A stretch of DNA of 64,000 nucleotides from Gardnerella vaginalis (GCF_040427915.1 NZ_JBETXJ010000002.1:62001-126000), one strand, 5' to 3'. Positions 17,227 to 26,794 are shown, counted from the first letter of the stretch. Program-made: numbers and translations. Notes: a model not told the origin generated them from the sequence alone.

Positions 17227-17276
17227 GTAGTGCGTTTGTACCACGACACGCCGTAAAACCGGTACAATCGCACTAC
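17227..17276. repeat. 16-bp inverted repeat in the convergent gap
   Basis: Arms 17227-17242 and 17261-17276 match at 15 of 16 positions (GTAGTGCGTTTGTACC against the complement of GGTACAATCGCACTAC) around an 18-base loop. It lies between the MFS terminator and the 3' end of the HTH-PfkB gene. It could be a terminator-like structure for the minus-strand gene, though no T run follows. Confidence 0.5.
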
Positions 17277-17319
17277 ATAGGTTGAATACAATACGACAAG
17301 CAAGGTAGAGATTCGGTAT

Positions 17320-18468
17320 TTACACGCGCTCGTGAATGTTTTCCATTCTCTCCATTACAAGCTCTGGAGTCATCGACTCGTGCACAGCTTCTACCGATTC
17401 CGTGTTAAGAGCTGCGGCGGCTACAGCGAATCGCCCTGTCTTTGTGTTATCAAAATGATTATACCTAGCGTAGATCAACGCCGCTGTAGCAGCATCGCTT
17501 GATCCATTGTCGTTGCCAACCGCGCGCACGCCTTCTCCACCGTTTCCGCGCGCAACAATCATTCTTTGTACACGTTTTAGCGGTACGGGATAGAACGCTA
17601 CTCCCTCGTCCGCTACGCCATACGCTACTCCCTCGCGCCCCGAGTTAACAAACACATGTCCAACTCCGCGTTTTAGCAATACCTTAGCGCATCTTACTGC
17701 AGATTTTTCGTCTACCGCACAAATGCCTGTTAACGCCTGCGATTCGGCTGTGTCTAATATGAGTGTGTCTATGCAGTGTAGTCTGGAAAGTATTCGTGGA
17801 GCTTTTGCGTCGGTTATTGCGCGCACCATTATTGGTCTGTGATAGTTGTCGCACACCCATTCGAAGGATTTTTGTGAAATGTTGGTGTCTAGTGCAACTA
17901 TGTCTGCGTTTTCTATTATCGATATTCTTTCGCGCAAGAAGTCTGGTGTCATGTAATCGTAGATGCTCATATCGTCTAGTGCTAAAAGCCTTTGCCCCGA
18001 TGCGTCTCCTACATACATGTATGATGCTGTCATTGCGTCTGGTAGCTGCTTTGAGTATCCTATTTCTAATCCGTTTACAGACGCGTCGACTTTGAATAAT
18101 TCTCCGTTGTGGTCGCCGCCGTACACGGATACTAGGCTTACTCGTGTGTTCATTCTTTCTAGTGCCACGGCTATGTTTCGTCCGACTCCGCCTAGCGCGT
18201 ATCGTACTTTTGCAGCGTTTGAAGTGTAGTCCATTAGGTCTCCGCACGCGATTCCCAGAACGTCCATACTTATTCCGCCTATTACTGTTACGTAGCTAGG
18301 TGGTGTGACTATATATCCTTTTCCTCTAAGGTATCCTTTGCGAATAAGATTGGAAATGTGTGCAGCTACGCCTGATCTTGTTATTCCTGCTAGGTCTGCA
18401 AGTTCTTGCTGACTAATCATAGGGTTCTGTTGAATCCACGATAGAATTTGTTGTTCGCGCTCAGTCAT
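17320..18468 (-). CDS. Winged-helix / PfkB-family kinase fusion
   Basis: A 382-residue protein. Residues 1-55 form a winged helix-turn-helix (ILSWIQQNPMISQQELADLA ... GVAAHISNLIRKGYL). Residues 60-370 form a PfkB/ribokinase domain (VIGGISMDVLGI, YALGGVGRNIAVALERM). HTH-PfkB proteins are commonly sugar or pseudouridine kinases that may also bind DNA. The anion-hole/catalytic motif, usually GAGD, reads GSSD at about residues 322-325: the catalytic Asp is kept but Gly-Ala-Gly is changed, and the preceding segment carries a polar insertion. The kinase could have altered activity or be mainly regulatory. It sits convergent to the nucleoside hydrolase group. The ATG at 18468 has GAGG upstream. Confidence 0.82.
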   Translation of the reverse strand: MTEREQQILSWIQQNPMISQQELADLAGITRSGVAAHISNLIRKGYLRGKGYIVTPPSYVTVIGGISMDVLGIACGDLMDYTSNAAKVRYALGGVGRNIAVALERMNTRVSLVSVYGGDHNGELFKVDASVNGLEIGYSKQLPDAMTASYMYVGDASGQRLLALDDMSIYDYMTPDFLRERISIIENADIVALDTNISQKSFEWVCDNYHRPIMVRAITDAKAPRILSRLHCIDTLILDTAESQALTGICAVDEKSAVRCAKVLLKRGVGHVFVNSGREGVAYGVADEGVAFYPVPLKRVQRMIVARGNGGEGVRAVGNDNGSSDAATAALIYARYNHFDNTKTGRFAVAAAALNTESVEAVHESMTPELVMERMENIHERV

Positions 18469-18632
18469 CTTTGCCTCATCTCTCGCGATTTTACCTTTCT
18501 ATATATCTAGGATATTCAAAAATTGTTTTTTTCGCACGTTTATTGTGAAAATATATTATTTTTTATTATATTATTTTTTTATTTGGCGTTTATTTTTTTT
18601 ATTTGGCGCCTGGGTGCTTAATCGTTATCAGC

Positions 18633-18665
18633 CGCTTTTAATAGTGCTTTAGCCTATTAAAAGCG
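18633..18665. terminator. Hairpin in the recG / HTH-PfkB gap, possible terminator
   Basis: Twelve-base perfect arms CGCTTTTAATAG and CTATTAAAAGCG surround a 9-base loop. The T run (ATTTTTG) is on the plus-strand side although both flanking genes are minus strand, so a terminator role for recG is uncertain. The rest of 18469-18721 is very A/T-rich and otherwise empty. Confidence 0.45.
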
Positions 18666-18721
18666 ATTTTTGTACAAAACTACTTGGGCAATTTGTGTTT
18701 CATGAATCTTATTTCATTAAT

Positions 18722-21109
18722 CTAATTGCTTAGTATTGCTGTGCTGCTACCTTGTGTAAAGTCTAAAACTTCTCCAGCGGTTTGTGGATGTTCTAGTAGG
18801 GTCGGGTCGTGTTCTAGTAGCGTGTTTGCGTCCTCTCTTGCTTCTGCAATGATTTTTGCGTCTTTTACTACTCGTAATAGTTTTAGACTGGATTTTCCAC
18901 CTGACTGACTGTCTCCTAGAACGTCTCCAACGTTTCTTAATTCTAGGTCTTTTTGGGCTATTATGGCGCCGTCTAACGAGTTTTCTACTACTTGTAAACG
19001 TTCAGCTGCTAACTGGTTGTTTGGTGCGTTTGACACTAGGAAAGCCCAGGATTGTGTGCCTGAACGTCCCACTCGTCCTCTGAGCTGGTGTAGTTGTGCT
19101 AGTCCGAAGCGGTCTGCGTCGAAAATCACTATACAACTGGCTTTTGCTACGTCTACTCCTACTTCTATAACCGTTGTGGAAACTAGGATTTGTACTTGTC
19201 CACTGTCGAATTTGTGCATTATTTCGCGTTTTTCTTCGTCGCTTGTACGACCTGTTAGTTGTGCGAATTCTACGCCTTTGAATTGTGGTAGGTTTTGTAA
19301 GCGTTTCGATATTTGTAAAACTGTGTGTACTTCTCGCTGAGCAATTTGTGTATTTTGTGAATTTTGTGAATTTAGAGTGTATGAGTCTTGGGTCTCTTGG
19401 TAGATCGCATCAGCATTATTGTAAGTATTGTAAGTATTATCGTTGTTTTCTTCACTGTCTTCACTGTCTATTCGAGCACATACAACGTATGCTCGCTCTC
19501 CTGCATCGATTCTAGAGCGAATGTGGTAGAACATGGATGCCATCTTGTGCGAGTCTTCTTCGTTTATTACAAAAGTGCGGATTGGTTTGCGTCCGCCTGG
19601 AAGCTCTGTTAAATAGGATGCGTCTAGGTCTCCAAACCATGTCATTGCTGCGGATCGCGGTATTGGTGTGGCTGTCATGACTAACAAGTGTGGAACCGCG
19701 TTTCCGCTTATCTTGTGTAATAGTGTGTCTCGTTGTTCTACGCCAAATCTGTGCTGTTCGTCGATTATCACCAGCGCTAGGTTTGTTGGTTTAAAGCTTG
19801 CGGAGAAAGCTGCGTGCGTTGCCACAATAATCTCTGGCTCTCCACTTGCTACTTTTGCTAGTGCACTTCGTCTGCTGGCTAGCTTCATTCCGCCTGTTAT
19901 GAGCGTTATTTCAACGTTTATCCCTGCACGCTCAATCATCTGTTGTAGGTTTGTGGCGTGCTGTGATGCTAATACTTGTGTTGGGGCTATTAGTACCGCT
20001 TGGTGTCCTGATCCTACGGCTTGTAGCATTGCGCTCATCGCTACTATTGTTTTTCCAGAGCCGACTTCTCCTTGCAAAAGACGACGCATTGGTTTTAATA
20101 ACGATTCGCTGGTTGCTTGCGATTCGCCTTGCATATCTGCTGTTATTTCGCTAATAACGTTTTTTTGTCCTTCTGTTAGCTCGAATGGTAGGCTTTCTTC
20201 AAAGTGTTTTCTTAGCTCGCTGTTTTCGCACGTGTATGCCTTATTTTCCCCTGATTTTTTGCGTGATTGCAAAACTGCTATTTGTGATATGAATGCTTCT
20301 TCGTAGCGCATTGTGTGTATTGCGTTTTCAAAGTCGTTTTTGTTTTGTGGATTGTGGATTGATTCGAATGCTGCCGCGCGGTGCATTAGGTTTTTACTGT
20401 TTATGACGAATTGTGGCAGAACGTCTGGCAAAACATCTGAAAGAATATCTGTATCGGGAACATTAGGATCGCCAGAATCGCAAGTCTTAAAAAGTCGCAA
20501 TAATCCTAAAATCGTCTCGTGAATATGTTCACTAGATATTCTCGAATTTGCGTGGTAAATCGGTTGTGGCGCGCAAAGTTTTTCAATCCCATCTTCTACA
20601 CTTTGCACAGCAAAATCATCGCTGCTTTGCATGCGCGCATCAGTATTATAAGCAGAATCATCGCTTTCAGCACTCTTTGCTCGAACAGTTAGAATCTGCG
20701 GATGTGTAAACTGTAGTCTCCCATTGAACTCGCCGCTTGTGCCTCCTACAACAACGGTTTGTCCTACTGCAATTCTGCCACTAACCCATTGCACGTATTG
20801 TCTGTTCTTTGAAAAATACACAATCTGTGCTTGTGCCGCATCTTGCGCCACGTTTACTTCTAGCCGATATCCTCGTCGCGCTGCCATTTGCACTATGTTT
20901 ATAGATTGTATTGTCGCTGAGAACGCTACTTCTTGACCTGGCAAAATTTGGCTTAAATGCGCGCGTTTTAGCGGATTTGTGACTCTAAACGGGTAGTATG
21001 TTAGCGCGTCTTTTACTGTGATTACGCCTAGTGATTTTAAAGCAGACACGCGTCTCTTATTGCTTACGATTGATGATATTGCTGTGTTTAGTGTTATGCG
21101 TGCTGCCAT
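18722..21109 (-). CDS. recG: ATP-dependent DNA helicase RecG
   Basis: Superfamily 2 helicase that regresses stalled forks and branches Holliday junctions. The wedge/OB domain is at residues 30-130. Helicase motifs follow: LLQGEVGSGKTIVAMSAM (Walker A), IIDEQHRFGVEQRD (DExH), MTATPIPRSAAMTWFG, and VGVDVAKASCIVIFDADRFG with QLRGRVGRSG. At 795 residues it is long for the family. Polar inserts lie near 170-235 and near 535-580 (a Thr/Asn/Gln-rich stretch). It is followed by DNA of uncertain role and preceded by a decayed repeat and rpmB. Confidence 0.96.
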   Translation of the reverse strand: MAARITLNTAISSIVSNKRRVSALKSLGVITVKDALTYYPFRVTNPLKRAHLSQILPGQEVAFSATIQSINIVQMAARRGYRLEVNVAQDAAQAQIVYFSKNRQYVQWVSGRIAVGQTVVVGGTSGEFNGRLQFTHPQILTVRAKSAESDDSAYNTDARMQSSDDFAVQSVEDGIEKLCAPQPIYHANSRISSEHIHETILGLLRLFKTCDSGDPNVPDTDILSDVLPDVLPQFVINSKNLMHRAAAFESIHNPQNKNDFENAIHTMRYEEAFISQIAVLQSRKKSGENKAYTCENSELRKHFEESLPFELTEGQKNVISEITADMQGESQATSESLLKPMRRLLQGEVGSGKTIVAMSAMLQAVGSGHQAVLIAPTQVLASQHATNLQQMIERAGINVEITLITGGMKLASRRSALAKVASGEPEIIVATHAAFSASFKPTNLALVIIDEQHRFGVEQRDTLLHKISGNAVPHLLVMTATPIPRSAAMTWFGDLDASYLTELPGGRKPIRTFVINEEDSHKMASMFYHIRSRIDAGERAYVVCARIDSEDSEENNDNTYNTYNNADAIYQETQDSYTLNSQNSQNTQIAQREVHTVLQISKRLQNLPQFKGVEFAQLTGRTSDEEKREIMHKFDSGQVQILVSTTVIEVGVDVAKASCIVIFDADRFGLAQLHQLRGRVGRSGTQSWAFLVSNAPNNQLAAERLQVVENSLDGAIIAQKDLELRNVGDVLGDSQSGGKSSLKLLRVVKDAKIIAEAREDANTLLEHDPTLLEHPQTAGEVLDFTQGSSTAILSN

Positions 21110-21149
21110 ACTTCGATTATAATCGTTGCGCTACGATTTAAGCGAAAAG

Positions 21150-21405
21150 GTAGGTCGGAGCGCAAGTGAGGTGGAGATTCGAGATTTTTCGCACTGAATG
21201 AGATGAACCTCAGCATCTTTGATGGTGATTCATCGAATGAAGAAGAAAAATCGAGAATCTCGGTGATTAAGATATACGCAAAAGTTTTAGATATTCAGAA
21301 GGTTTGATGTATTTCTATACGAGCAATAAAAGAGGAGCGTAGCGACGGGACTTGCGAGGAGAGAAATACTCAAACCTCGCGCAACAACAAGTAAGGGAAA
21401 TCGTT
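21150..21405. repeat. Decayed mosaic element, copy E
   Basis: Recognisable by the GAGATTCGAGATTTTTCGC / GAAAAATCGAGAATCTC hairpin at about 21175-21268 and the following GATTAAG.TATACGCAA segment. A further inverted pair, GGTTTGATGTATTTCT at about 21299 and AGAAATACTCAAACC at about 21363, stands where other copies carry the GAGGGCTGGGTGTTTC ends. It fills most of 21110-21424. Confidence 0.6.
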
Positions 21406-21424
21406 CGCGCGGTCTAAGCGCGAA

Positions 21425-21453
21425 CAAAAAAGCCCCGAGCACTGCTCAGGGCC
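21425..21453 (-). terminator. Rho-independent terminator after rpmB
   Basis: On the minus strand a GCCCTGAGC / GCTCGGGGC stem with a 3-base loop and one G-U pair precedes a run of six T. It sits about 20 bases past the rpmB stop. Confidence 0.85.
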
Positions 21454-21471
21454 TTACATCTAACACGCGAT

Positions 21472-21666
21472 TCACGCCTCAACGCGCTGAACCTTGCCTG
21501 CCTTAATGCATTTTACGCACACACGAAGGCGAACATTTTCGCCATCAATGGTGGTGCGAACCGGCTGAAGGTTCGGGCGGAAGGTGCGCTTATTGCGGAT
21601 GTGCGAATGTGAAACGCTGAAACCGGTTTGCGGTCCCTTGCCACATACTGCGCAACGAGCTGCCAT
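21472..21666 (-). CDS. rpmB: Ribosomal protein bL28 (zinc-binding form)
   Basis: A 64-residue large-subunit protein: [20 protein letters not shown], then [14 protein letters not shown] and the C-terminal [10 protein letters not shown]. Two CxxC pairs indicate the zinc-binding paralogue type. The start is the ATG at 21666; a longer frame to 21696 is upstream noise. It is monocistronic, with its own terminator. Confidence 0.96.
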   Translation of the reverse strand: MAARCAVCGKGPQTGFSVSHSHIRNKRTFRPNLQPVRTTIDGENVRLRVCVKCIKAGKVQRVEA

Positions 21667-21810
21667 AATTGGACTCCTATTTTCTTTGACTTGCAAGTCT
21701 TGCGTCGCTCACCCACGCAAACCGCCCACGCGACTAACCGACGCTAAATCGCATAAACAAATAAGCATGCTTGAACGCACAACTACACAAGTATATCACT
21801 ACGCCCGACA

Positions 21811-24300
21811 TTAAAGCGCACAGGGCTTATCATCAATCAAAATCCGCGAATTTTCGCGCAAATCCTCAATATTCTTGCATCCAAGCAACGCCATAATCAC
21901 ACGAATCTGCGCCTTCCAAGACTCAATTTGCTCAACAAGCGCATCTTCTCCTTCGTTAATAAGCGTGTGCAAAAATTCGCCAGCAACTCCAGCAGCGCTT
22001 GCACCAAGCCGCAATGAGCGCACAACATCAAGAGGTGTACGCACTCCTCCGCTTGCAAACACTTGCATTCGCGCACTATCGCAAGAATCCGAGCAATCGC
22101 GCGGCTCGCACAAAATCTCATCGCATTGCGCTATGTCTAGCAACGATTCGACAGTTGTAAGCCCCCAAGAATCGAGGAACTCGTAGTCGCTTTTACGCCC
22201 ACGCCTTGCGTTTTCAATCGCAACAAAATTCGTGCCTCCGCGTCCGCCAACGTCCACCGCACGCACGCCCACATTTTTCAACCGCAGCACATCCCGAGCG
22301 CTCATTCCGCACCCAGTTTCTTTAACAACAACTGGCACTTTCATTGAATCAAGCTCGCGCACAATGGCCTCAATATTGTTAAGCCACGCACTAAAATCGC
22401 GGTCTCCTTCGCTCATCACAAGCTCTTGTGCCGCGTTTAGGTGGATTTGCAACGCGTTTGCTTGCAAAATTTCTACAGCTTTAATCGCCTGCTCAGCGCT
22501 CACTCCTGCGCTTACATTCGCCATTACAAATCCATTCGGATTAAAGCGCCGAATCACGCTAAAAGTCCCTGCAAGCCGCGGATTTTTAAGCGCTGCGCTT
22601 AGCGAGCCAGAAGCCATTGCCAAGCCAGTTTTTGCAGCTACCCTCGCTAGCGACTCGTTTATATTTTCGCCTTTTTTGCTTCCGCCCGTCATTGCGTTAA
22701 TATACAGCGGAGTATCCCATTTTATGCTTTCGTCAAACACGCTCACACTTGTATCTACATCGCTTAATGCCAATTGCGGCAGCGCGTTTGGAATAAACCG
22801 CACGTGTTCAAAACCAGATTCCGCGTGCGCATCGTATTGTTCGCACGCAAGTTTTATGTGATCGTCTTTGCGTTGTTCAATAAGCGAGAGGTCGCTACTT
22901 TCATCAAATTCTGCGACTTTCAGATTAAGTGCCTCAATACCGCTGTTTTGCCATTCTTCTTCAATGCGAGCAAACACAGCATCAAAATCTTCCGCGCGCG
23001 CAATCGCGATTCCGCAATCTCCTCCGCCTGCTCCACTTGTTTTGGACGGCAATCCTGCACCATTGGCAACTTCTATTAGCCGCGTAAGTTTTGGCGTTTC
23101 GATTAGTGTTCCCGTGATTTCGCCAAGATCTTTTAGCAGCGCACGATTTCGCGCAAATCCGCTTAACAACGCATCTATGCGCCCATTTTCTAGCGCATTT
23201 GCGATTTTTTGCACGCATTTTTCGCTTTGTACGCAAAAATCTTCGTATGTTTTAGCGTAAGTCTTAGCGCTTGTTTTAGCAGGATTGTGCGCGGTTAAAT
23301 CGCCAGATTCCACTCCAGCTTTTACGCTTCCAACGAGCTCCGCGCTGCTGGCGGGACTCCCCGTCCACCCAACTAAGAGTCGCAAGCCTGCGCCTACTTT
23401 TAATCGTTTTACTTCAAATCGCGGCCATTTTTTTCTAAGCAGCTTGTGTAGGCTTGAGTCTCCACTTTCAATCATTTCTATTTCTGCTTCAAGCCATTCG
23501 CGATTGTACGCGCGGTACATTACCCATCCGCCGTATGTGCTTGCTGCCACGTCTCCGCCGCTTCCTGACTTTTTTACTAGCGAAGACGCAATTATGGCTA
23601 GCTTGCACAATTCTGGCGTTGTAAGCGTTAATCCGTACCATTGGCACAGCGCTCGCACAGCCGCCACCGTTACGGCTGCAGATGATCCAAGCCCGTATTT
23701 TTTGCCTGTTTTTTTATCGTCTAAATCACTTTCTATTTGTAGATTGTATAGGTTTATGGCTGGATTTCCTTCATCTAGTAGAACGTTTTTTACTTCTTTT
23801 GTTTCGCGCGCAAAATCGTCTACTATTTGCATTGCGGAAAATACGTATGAATAGATTTTTTTTAATTTTTTTATTTGAGAATCTTGGTTTTGTTCATCGC
23901 TGGTTGCTGGCGACTTTTCCGCTGGCAAGTAGCAAGCATCCGTTGAGTCTTTTGCGCTCACATTTATATCTTCTGCATCTTTTTCGTCTAAAATAAATTC
24001 CCTGCCGAAGATTCCACGCTTCCAATAAAGAGGCTTATAGTTTTTAGACTCACTCGTGATTTTTCCGTAAAATGTTGGTAAATCTAATTTTTTAAGATTA
24101 GTTTTTTCGGATTCGTTTTTATTAAAGTCGCAGCTGTTATACGTTTTTCCATGACTATCGCGTATTAGTAGGTTGTCATCGTCAACTGTAACTTTTACAT
24201 AACGATTCACAGCTGCTACGATTGCAGCGCATCCATCTACAACAGCGTATTCGCCTGCTATGTAAAGTTTTCCAGGCGCTAAAGCTTGCTCATTAGTCAT
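21811..24300 (-). CDS. Fused phosphomevalonate kinase - type II isopentenyl-diphosphate isomerase
   Basis: One uninterrupted 829-residue frame carries two enzymes of the mevalonate route. Residues 1-460 are a GHMP kinase: APGKLYIAGEYAVVDG, KYGLGSSAAVTVAAVRAL and KTSGAGGGDCGIAI, as in phosphomevalonate kinase. Residues 470-829 are an FMN-dependent IDI-2: RKDDHIKLAC, INAMTGGS, MASGSLSAAL, HLNAAQELVMSEGDRDF, VVKETGCGMS, VDVGGRGGTNF and FASGGVRTPLDVVRSLRLGA. All key motifs of both halves are intact. The start codon overlaps the mvaD stop (ATGA), making it the third gene of the operon. A polar insert near residues 55-160 enlarges the kinase half and contains one copy of the repeated 12-base word (SPATSD). 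The N-terminal half would be mvaK2 and the C-terminal half fni. Confidence 0.93.
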   Translation of the reverse strand: MTNEQALAPGKLYIAGEYAVVDGCAAIVAAVNRYVKVTVDDDNLLIRDSHGKTYNSCDFNKNESEKTNLKKLDLPTFYGKITSESKNYKPLYWKRGIFGREFILDEKDAEDINVSAKDSTDACYLPAEKSPATSDEQNQDSQIKKLKKIYSYVFSAMQIVDDFARETKEVKNVLLDEGNPAINLYNLQIESDLDDKKTGKKYGLGSSAAVTVAAVRALCQWYGLTLTTPELCKLAIIASSLVKKSGSGGDVAASTYGGWVMYRAYNREWLEAEIEMIESGDSSLHKLLRKKWPRFEVKRLKVGAGLRLLVGWTGSPASSAELVGSVKAGVESGDLTAHNPAKTSAKTYAKTYEDFCVQSEKCVQKIANALENGRIDALLSGFARNRALLKDLGEITGTLIETPKLTRLIEVANGAGLPSKTSGAGGGDCGIAIARAEDFDAVFARIEEEWQNSGIEALNLKVAEFDESSDLSLIEQRKDDHIKLACEQYDAHAESGFEHVRFIPNALPQLALSDVDTSVSVFDESIKWDTPLYINAMTGGSKKGENINESLARVAAKTGLAMASGSLSAALKNPRLAGTFSVIRRFNPNGFVMANVSAGVSAEQAIKAVEILQANALQIHLNAAQELVMSEGDRDFSAWLNNIEAIVRELDSMKVPVVVKETGCGMSARDVLRLKNVGVRAVDVGGRGGTNFVAIENARRGRKSDYEFLDSWGLTTVESLLDIAQCDEILCEPRDCSDSCDSARMQVFASGGVRTPLDVVRSLRLGASAAGVAGEFLHTLINEGEDALVEQIESWKAQIRVIMALLGCKNIEDLRENSRILIDDKPCAL

Positions 24301-25436
24301 GATTCTCTCCGTATGCTAACGCCACTTCCTGGGCGTGCAATAACAAACTGTGGATTGGATTGCGCAAAGCTGCTAAATGACGGCGATTCCTGCGACTCGC
24401 GCAAACGCTTAATCTCACTCAACACGCGCAATCTCAACTCGTTTTTAACTCGCAAAACTTGCTCCGCGCTAGTTAAAACTTTAACATTCGGACCAGCATC
24501 CATTGTAGCCCAAACTGGAAATCCGCTTTCATCGCGCATTTTTCGCACAACGTTAAGCACAACATGCGTTTCATCTGTTAAATAGTTTACGCTTTCAGCA
24601 GCCGCGCGCATTGCGTCGTGCATTCCTAAAGCGTTTCTCTCCGACACTTCTCCCAATGCTTGAATATCACAATTTTTGATAGCTGATAACGCCGTATCTA
24701 GGTCTTTTTTGCAGTTCTTGATCCAGTCTGCGTAGATTGGTGATGTTTCTACTGTGCGTCGCATTGCTTCACGGCTTGAAATCTTCTTTTTACTAGAGTT
24801 TAAAATAACAGCTACCATTGCAAGTTGAAGCTCTTCTGGTGTTTCGATTGGCTCTGCGTAAGACGTTTCGTCGCTTGTGCCAGCGTTCCATAATACTAAT
24901 CCGCCGTAAATCGACCTGCATGCTGATCCAGATCCTTTGCGAGCTAGAATCGACAAGTTGCGTGGGCTTAGTTTTAATCCTGCGGCGTATGATGCTGCAG
25001 ACGCAAGTGCCGCAAAACCAGATGCGCTAGAAGCTAATCCTGCGGCTGTTGGAACTGTGTTTACGCTTACGACTTGTGCTTTGCTCTTAATTCCAGCCAT
25101 TTTTCGCACAATATCTAGCATTTTTACTATTCGCGTACGCTCTGAACTTTGAAGTAAATCGCCTGTAAAGTTTACTCCGTTTAAACAAATCGAGTCTTCC
25201 TCTAGGCAATCATAAAATCGCACTTTGGTTGTTGTGGAAAATCCGTCTAAAGTCAGAGATAATGAGGAAGCATATGGCAAAATCAGAGCTTCATCTTGTT
25301 TTCCCCAATATTTGATTAGCGCAATATTTGCGTTTGCTGTAGCTGTAAAAGCGGCTCCGCGATTACTGTTATTAAACGCATCAATATCATCAAGCACATT
25401 AAACGCTATTTTTGGCTCAATTTCAACGTTTTCCAC
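24297..25436 (-). CDS. mvaD: Diphosphomevalonate decarboxylase
   Basis: Converts mevalonate 5-diphosphate to isopentenyl diphosphate with ATP. The 379-residue GHMP-fold protein shows ANANIALIKYWGKQDEALILPYASSLSLTLD in pieces near residues 33-65, the phosphate loop AGLASSASGFAALASAA, and ATMDAGPNVKVL near the C-terminus with the catalytic Asp. The start is GTG at 25436 after GAAAGGA. It is the middle gene of the mvaK1-mvaD-mvaK2/fni operon and overlaps the next gene by four bases. Confidence 0.96.
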   Translation of the reverse strand: MENVEIEPKIAFNVLDDIDAFNNSNRGAAFTATANANIALIKYWGKQDEALILPYASSLSLTLDGFSTTTKVRFYDCLEEDSICLNGVNFTGDLLQSSERTRIVKMLDIVRKMAGIKSKAQVVSVNTVPTAAGLASSASGFAALASAASYAAGLKLSPRNLSILARKGSGSACRSIYGGLVLWNAGTSDETSYAEPIETPEELQLAMVAVILNSSKKKISSREAMRRTVETSPIYADWIKNCKKDLDTALSAIKNCDIQALGEVSERNALGMHDAMRAAAESVNYLTDETHVVLNVVRKMRDESGFPVWATMDAGPNVKVLTSAEQVLRVKNELRLRVLSEIKRLRESQESPSFSSFAQSNPQFVIARPGSGVSIRRES

Positions 25437-25502
25437 GCGTATCCTTTCTTAAGTCTTTAGTTTTTAAAGCGCTTTTAAAGCATACTAACGCATTTGTTTT
25501 GA

Positions 25503-26660
25503 TTATTGCCCGATTTCTACAATCCACGTTCTAGCTGCTCCAGCGTTTTTAAGCGCTATGCTTACTTTAGACGCATCCTCCTGACTTTGCGCAATGGCTA
25601 TAATGCATCCGCCTCCGCCTCCGCCTGTAAGTTTTGCTCCTAGAGCACCATTTTCGCACGCATTTTTAACTAGAGCATCTAAAAATGGCGTACTTATGCC
25701 TAATTCCGCAAGAATTTTGTGGGCGCGAGTCATGCTCGATCCAATATTTTGTATATTGCCAAACTCTAAATCATGCTCTGCGTTAAGAGCGATTTGACCA
25801 AGCTCTTGCAAAAGTGCGTTTACGATTTTCGGCTGACTATCGCGTTTTTTGCGTAATGCTTCTACTGTTACTTTTGTTGTTCCTTTGAATCCAGAATCGG
25901 CTAGTACAATCCAAGCGCGTATTGTTGGGCTTATGGTCATTCGGCTAAATTTGCCATCCAAGAAGCGAACTGGCTGTTGCAGCATAGCACTAGTTGCTGT
26001 AGCGTCTAATCCAGATGCTTTCCCATGCGCAACGCGTTCTGCGTCTTGTGTAATCTCGAATAGTTTTTCATCGCTGGCATCAATACTGTAGTAGTCGAGT
26101 ATTGCGCGAATCACTGCTCCTGCTGCTGCCGCCGAAGACCCCAATCCGCGCTCTGGTGGAAAATCGCAAGCGGTTTCTATTCGCAATGCTTCGCCTTGCC
26201 AATTGGCGAAACGTAATGCCTCTTGTATTGCGGTTTTAATCGATGCGAATCGCGCAGGTGCGCTGCGTAAAAGACCATCAAATCCTAATGCTTTAAGTGT
26301 TATGAGGTTTTGCATCTGGCAGCTAAGGTCTCCTGACGAATCGCATAATTCTGCTCTTTTGCCTTCGTCTGCGCTTGTATTTGTGTCGTTGAATGCTCGT
26401 GCACTTGTTACTGTTGCGTGCATCTTAAGATTTTGCAATGGAAGCGCTACTGCGCTGTACCCATAAACAACCGAGTGTTCGCCAAAAAGAATCACTTTTG
26501 CGCAAGTTGTGCCTCTGCCGACGCGATTTTTTGCGCGCTCACTCACGAGCATATTATTGAACTCGTTATTGCGCTCACTCTTATGCTCACTATTGTGCGC
26601 ATTCTTGCTCTCGCACGGATTGGATGCGTGTCGATTCGCTACAGTGTTGCACTCAGTCAC
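25503..26660 (-). CDS. mvaK1: Mevalonate kinase
   Basis: Phosphorylates mevalonate at C5. The GHMP motifs are AKVILFGEHSVVYGYSAVALPL, ERGLGSSAAAAGAVIRAI and LTGGGGGGCIIAI. I chose the GTG at 26660, just after AGGAGG; the spacing is short (4 bases). An ATG at 26552, close to the conserved core, has no ribosome binding site. The 35 residues in between are polar and repetitive (HNSEHKSERNNEF), so the real N-terminus is open. It heads the mevalonate operon. HMG-CoA synthase and reductase are not in the window. Confidence 0.94.
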   Translation of the reverse strand: MTECNTVANRHASNPCESKNAHNSEHKSERNNEFNNMLVSERAKNRVGRGTTCAKVILFGEHSVVYGYSAVALPLQNLKMHATVTSARAFNDTNTSADEGKRAELCDSSGDLSCQMQNLITLKALGFDGLLRSAPARFASIKTAIQEALRFANWQGEALRIETACDFPPERGLGSSAAAAGAVIRAILDYYSIDASDEKLFEITQDAERVAHGKASGLDATATSAMLQQPVRFLDGKFSRMTISPTIRAWIVLADSGFKGTTKVTVEALRKKRDSQPKIVNALLQELGQIALNAEHDLEFGNIQNIGSSMTRAHKILAELGISTPFLDALVKNACENGALGAKLTGGGGGGCIIAIAQSQEDASKVSIALKNAGAARTWIVEIGQ

Positions 26661-26693
26661 TAATCCTCCTTTGCGACACATCTGGCTTACTTG

Positions 26694-26794
26694 TTGGCAC
26701 TGCTCAATTATTGGCACTGCTCAATTGATGACACTACTCAATTACTTGCATTGCTTAATTATTGCATTGCTTAATTGTTGCATTGCTTAATTGA
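26694..26794. repeat. About six 16-17-bp tandem repeats upstream of mvaK1
   Basis: Units close to TTGCATTGCTTAATT repeat six times: three variants read TTGGCACTGCTCAATT or close to it and three read TGCATTGCTTAATT. The block begins 34 bases upstream of the chosen mvaK1 start, within its probable promoter or leader. Confidence 0.85.
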
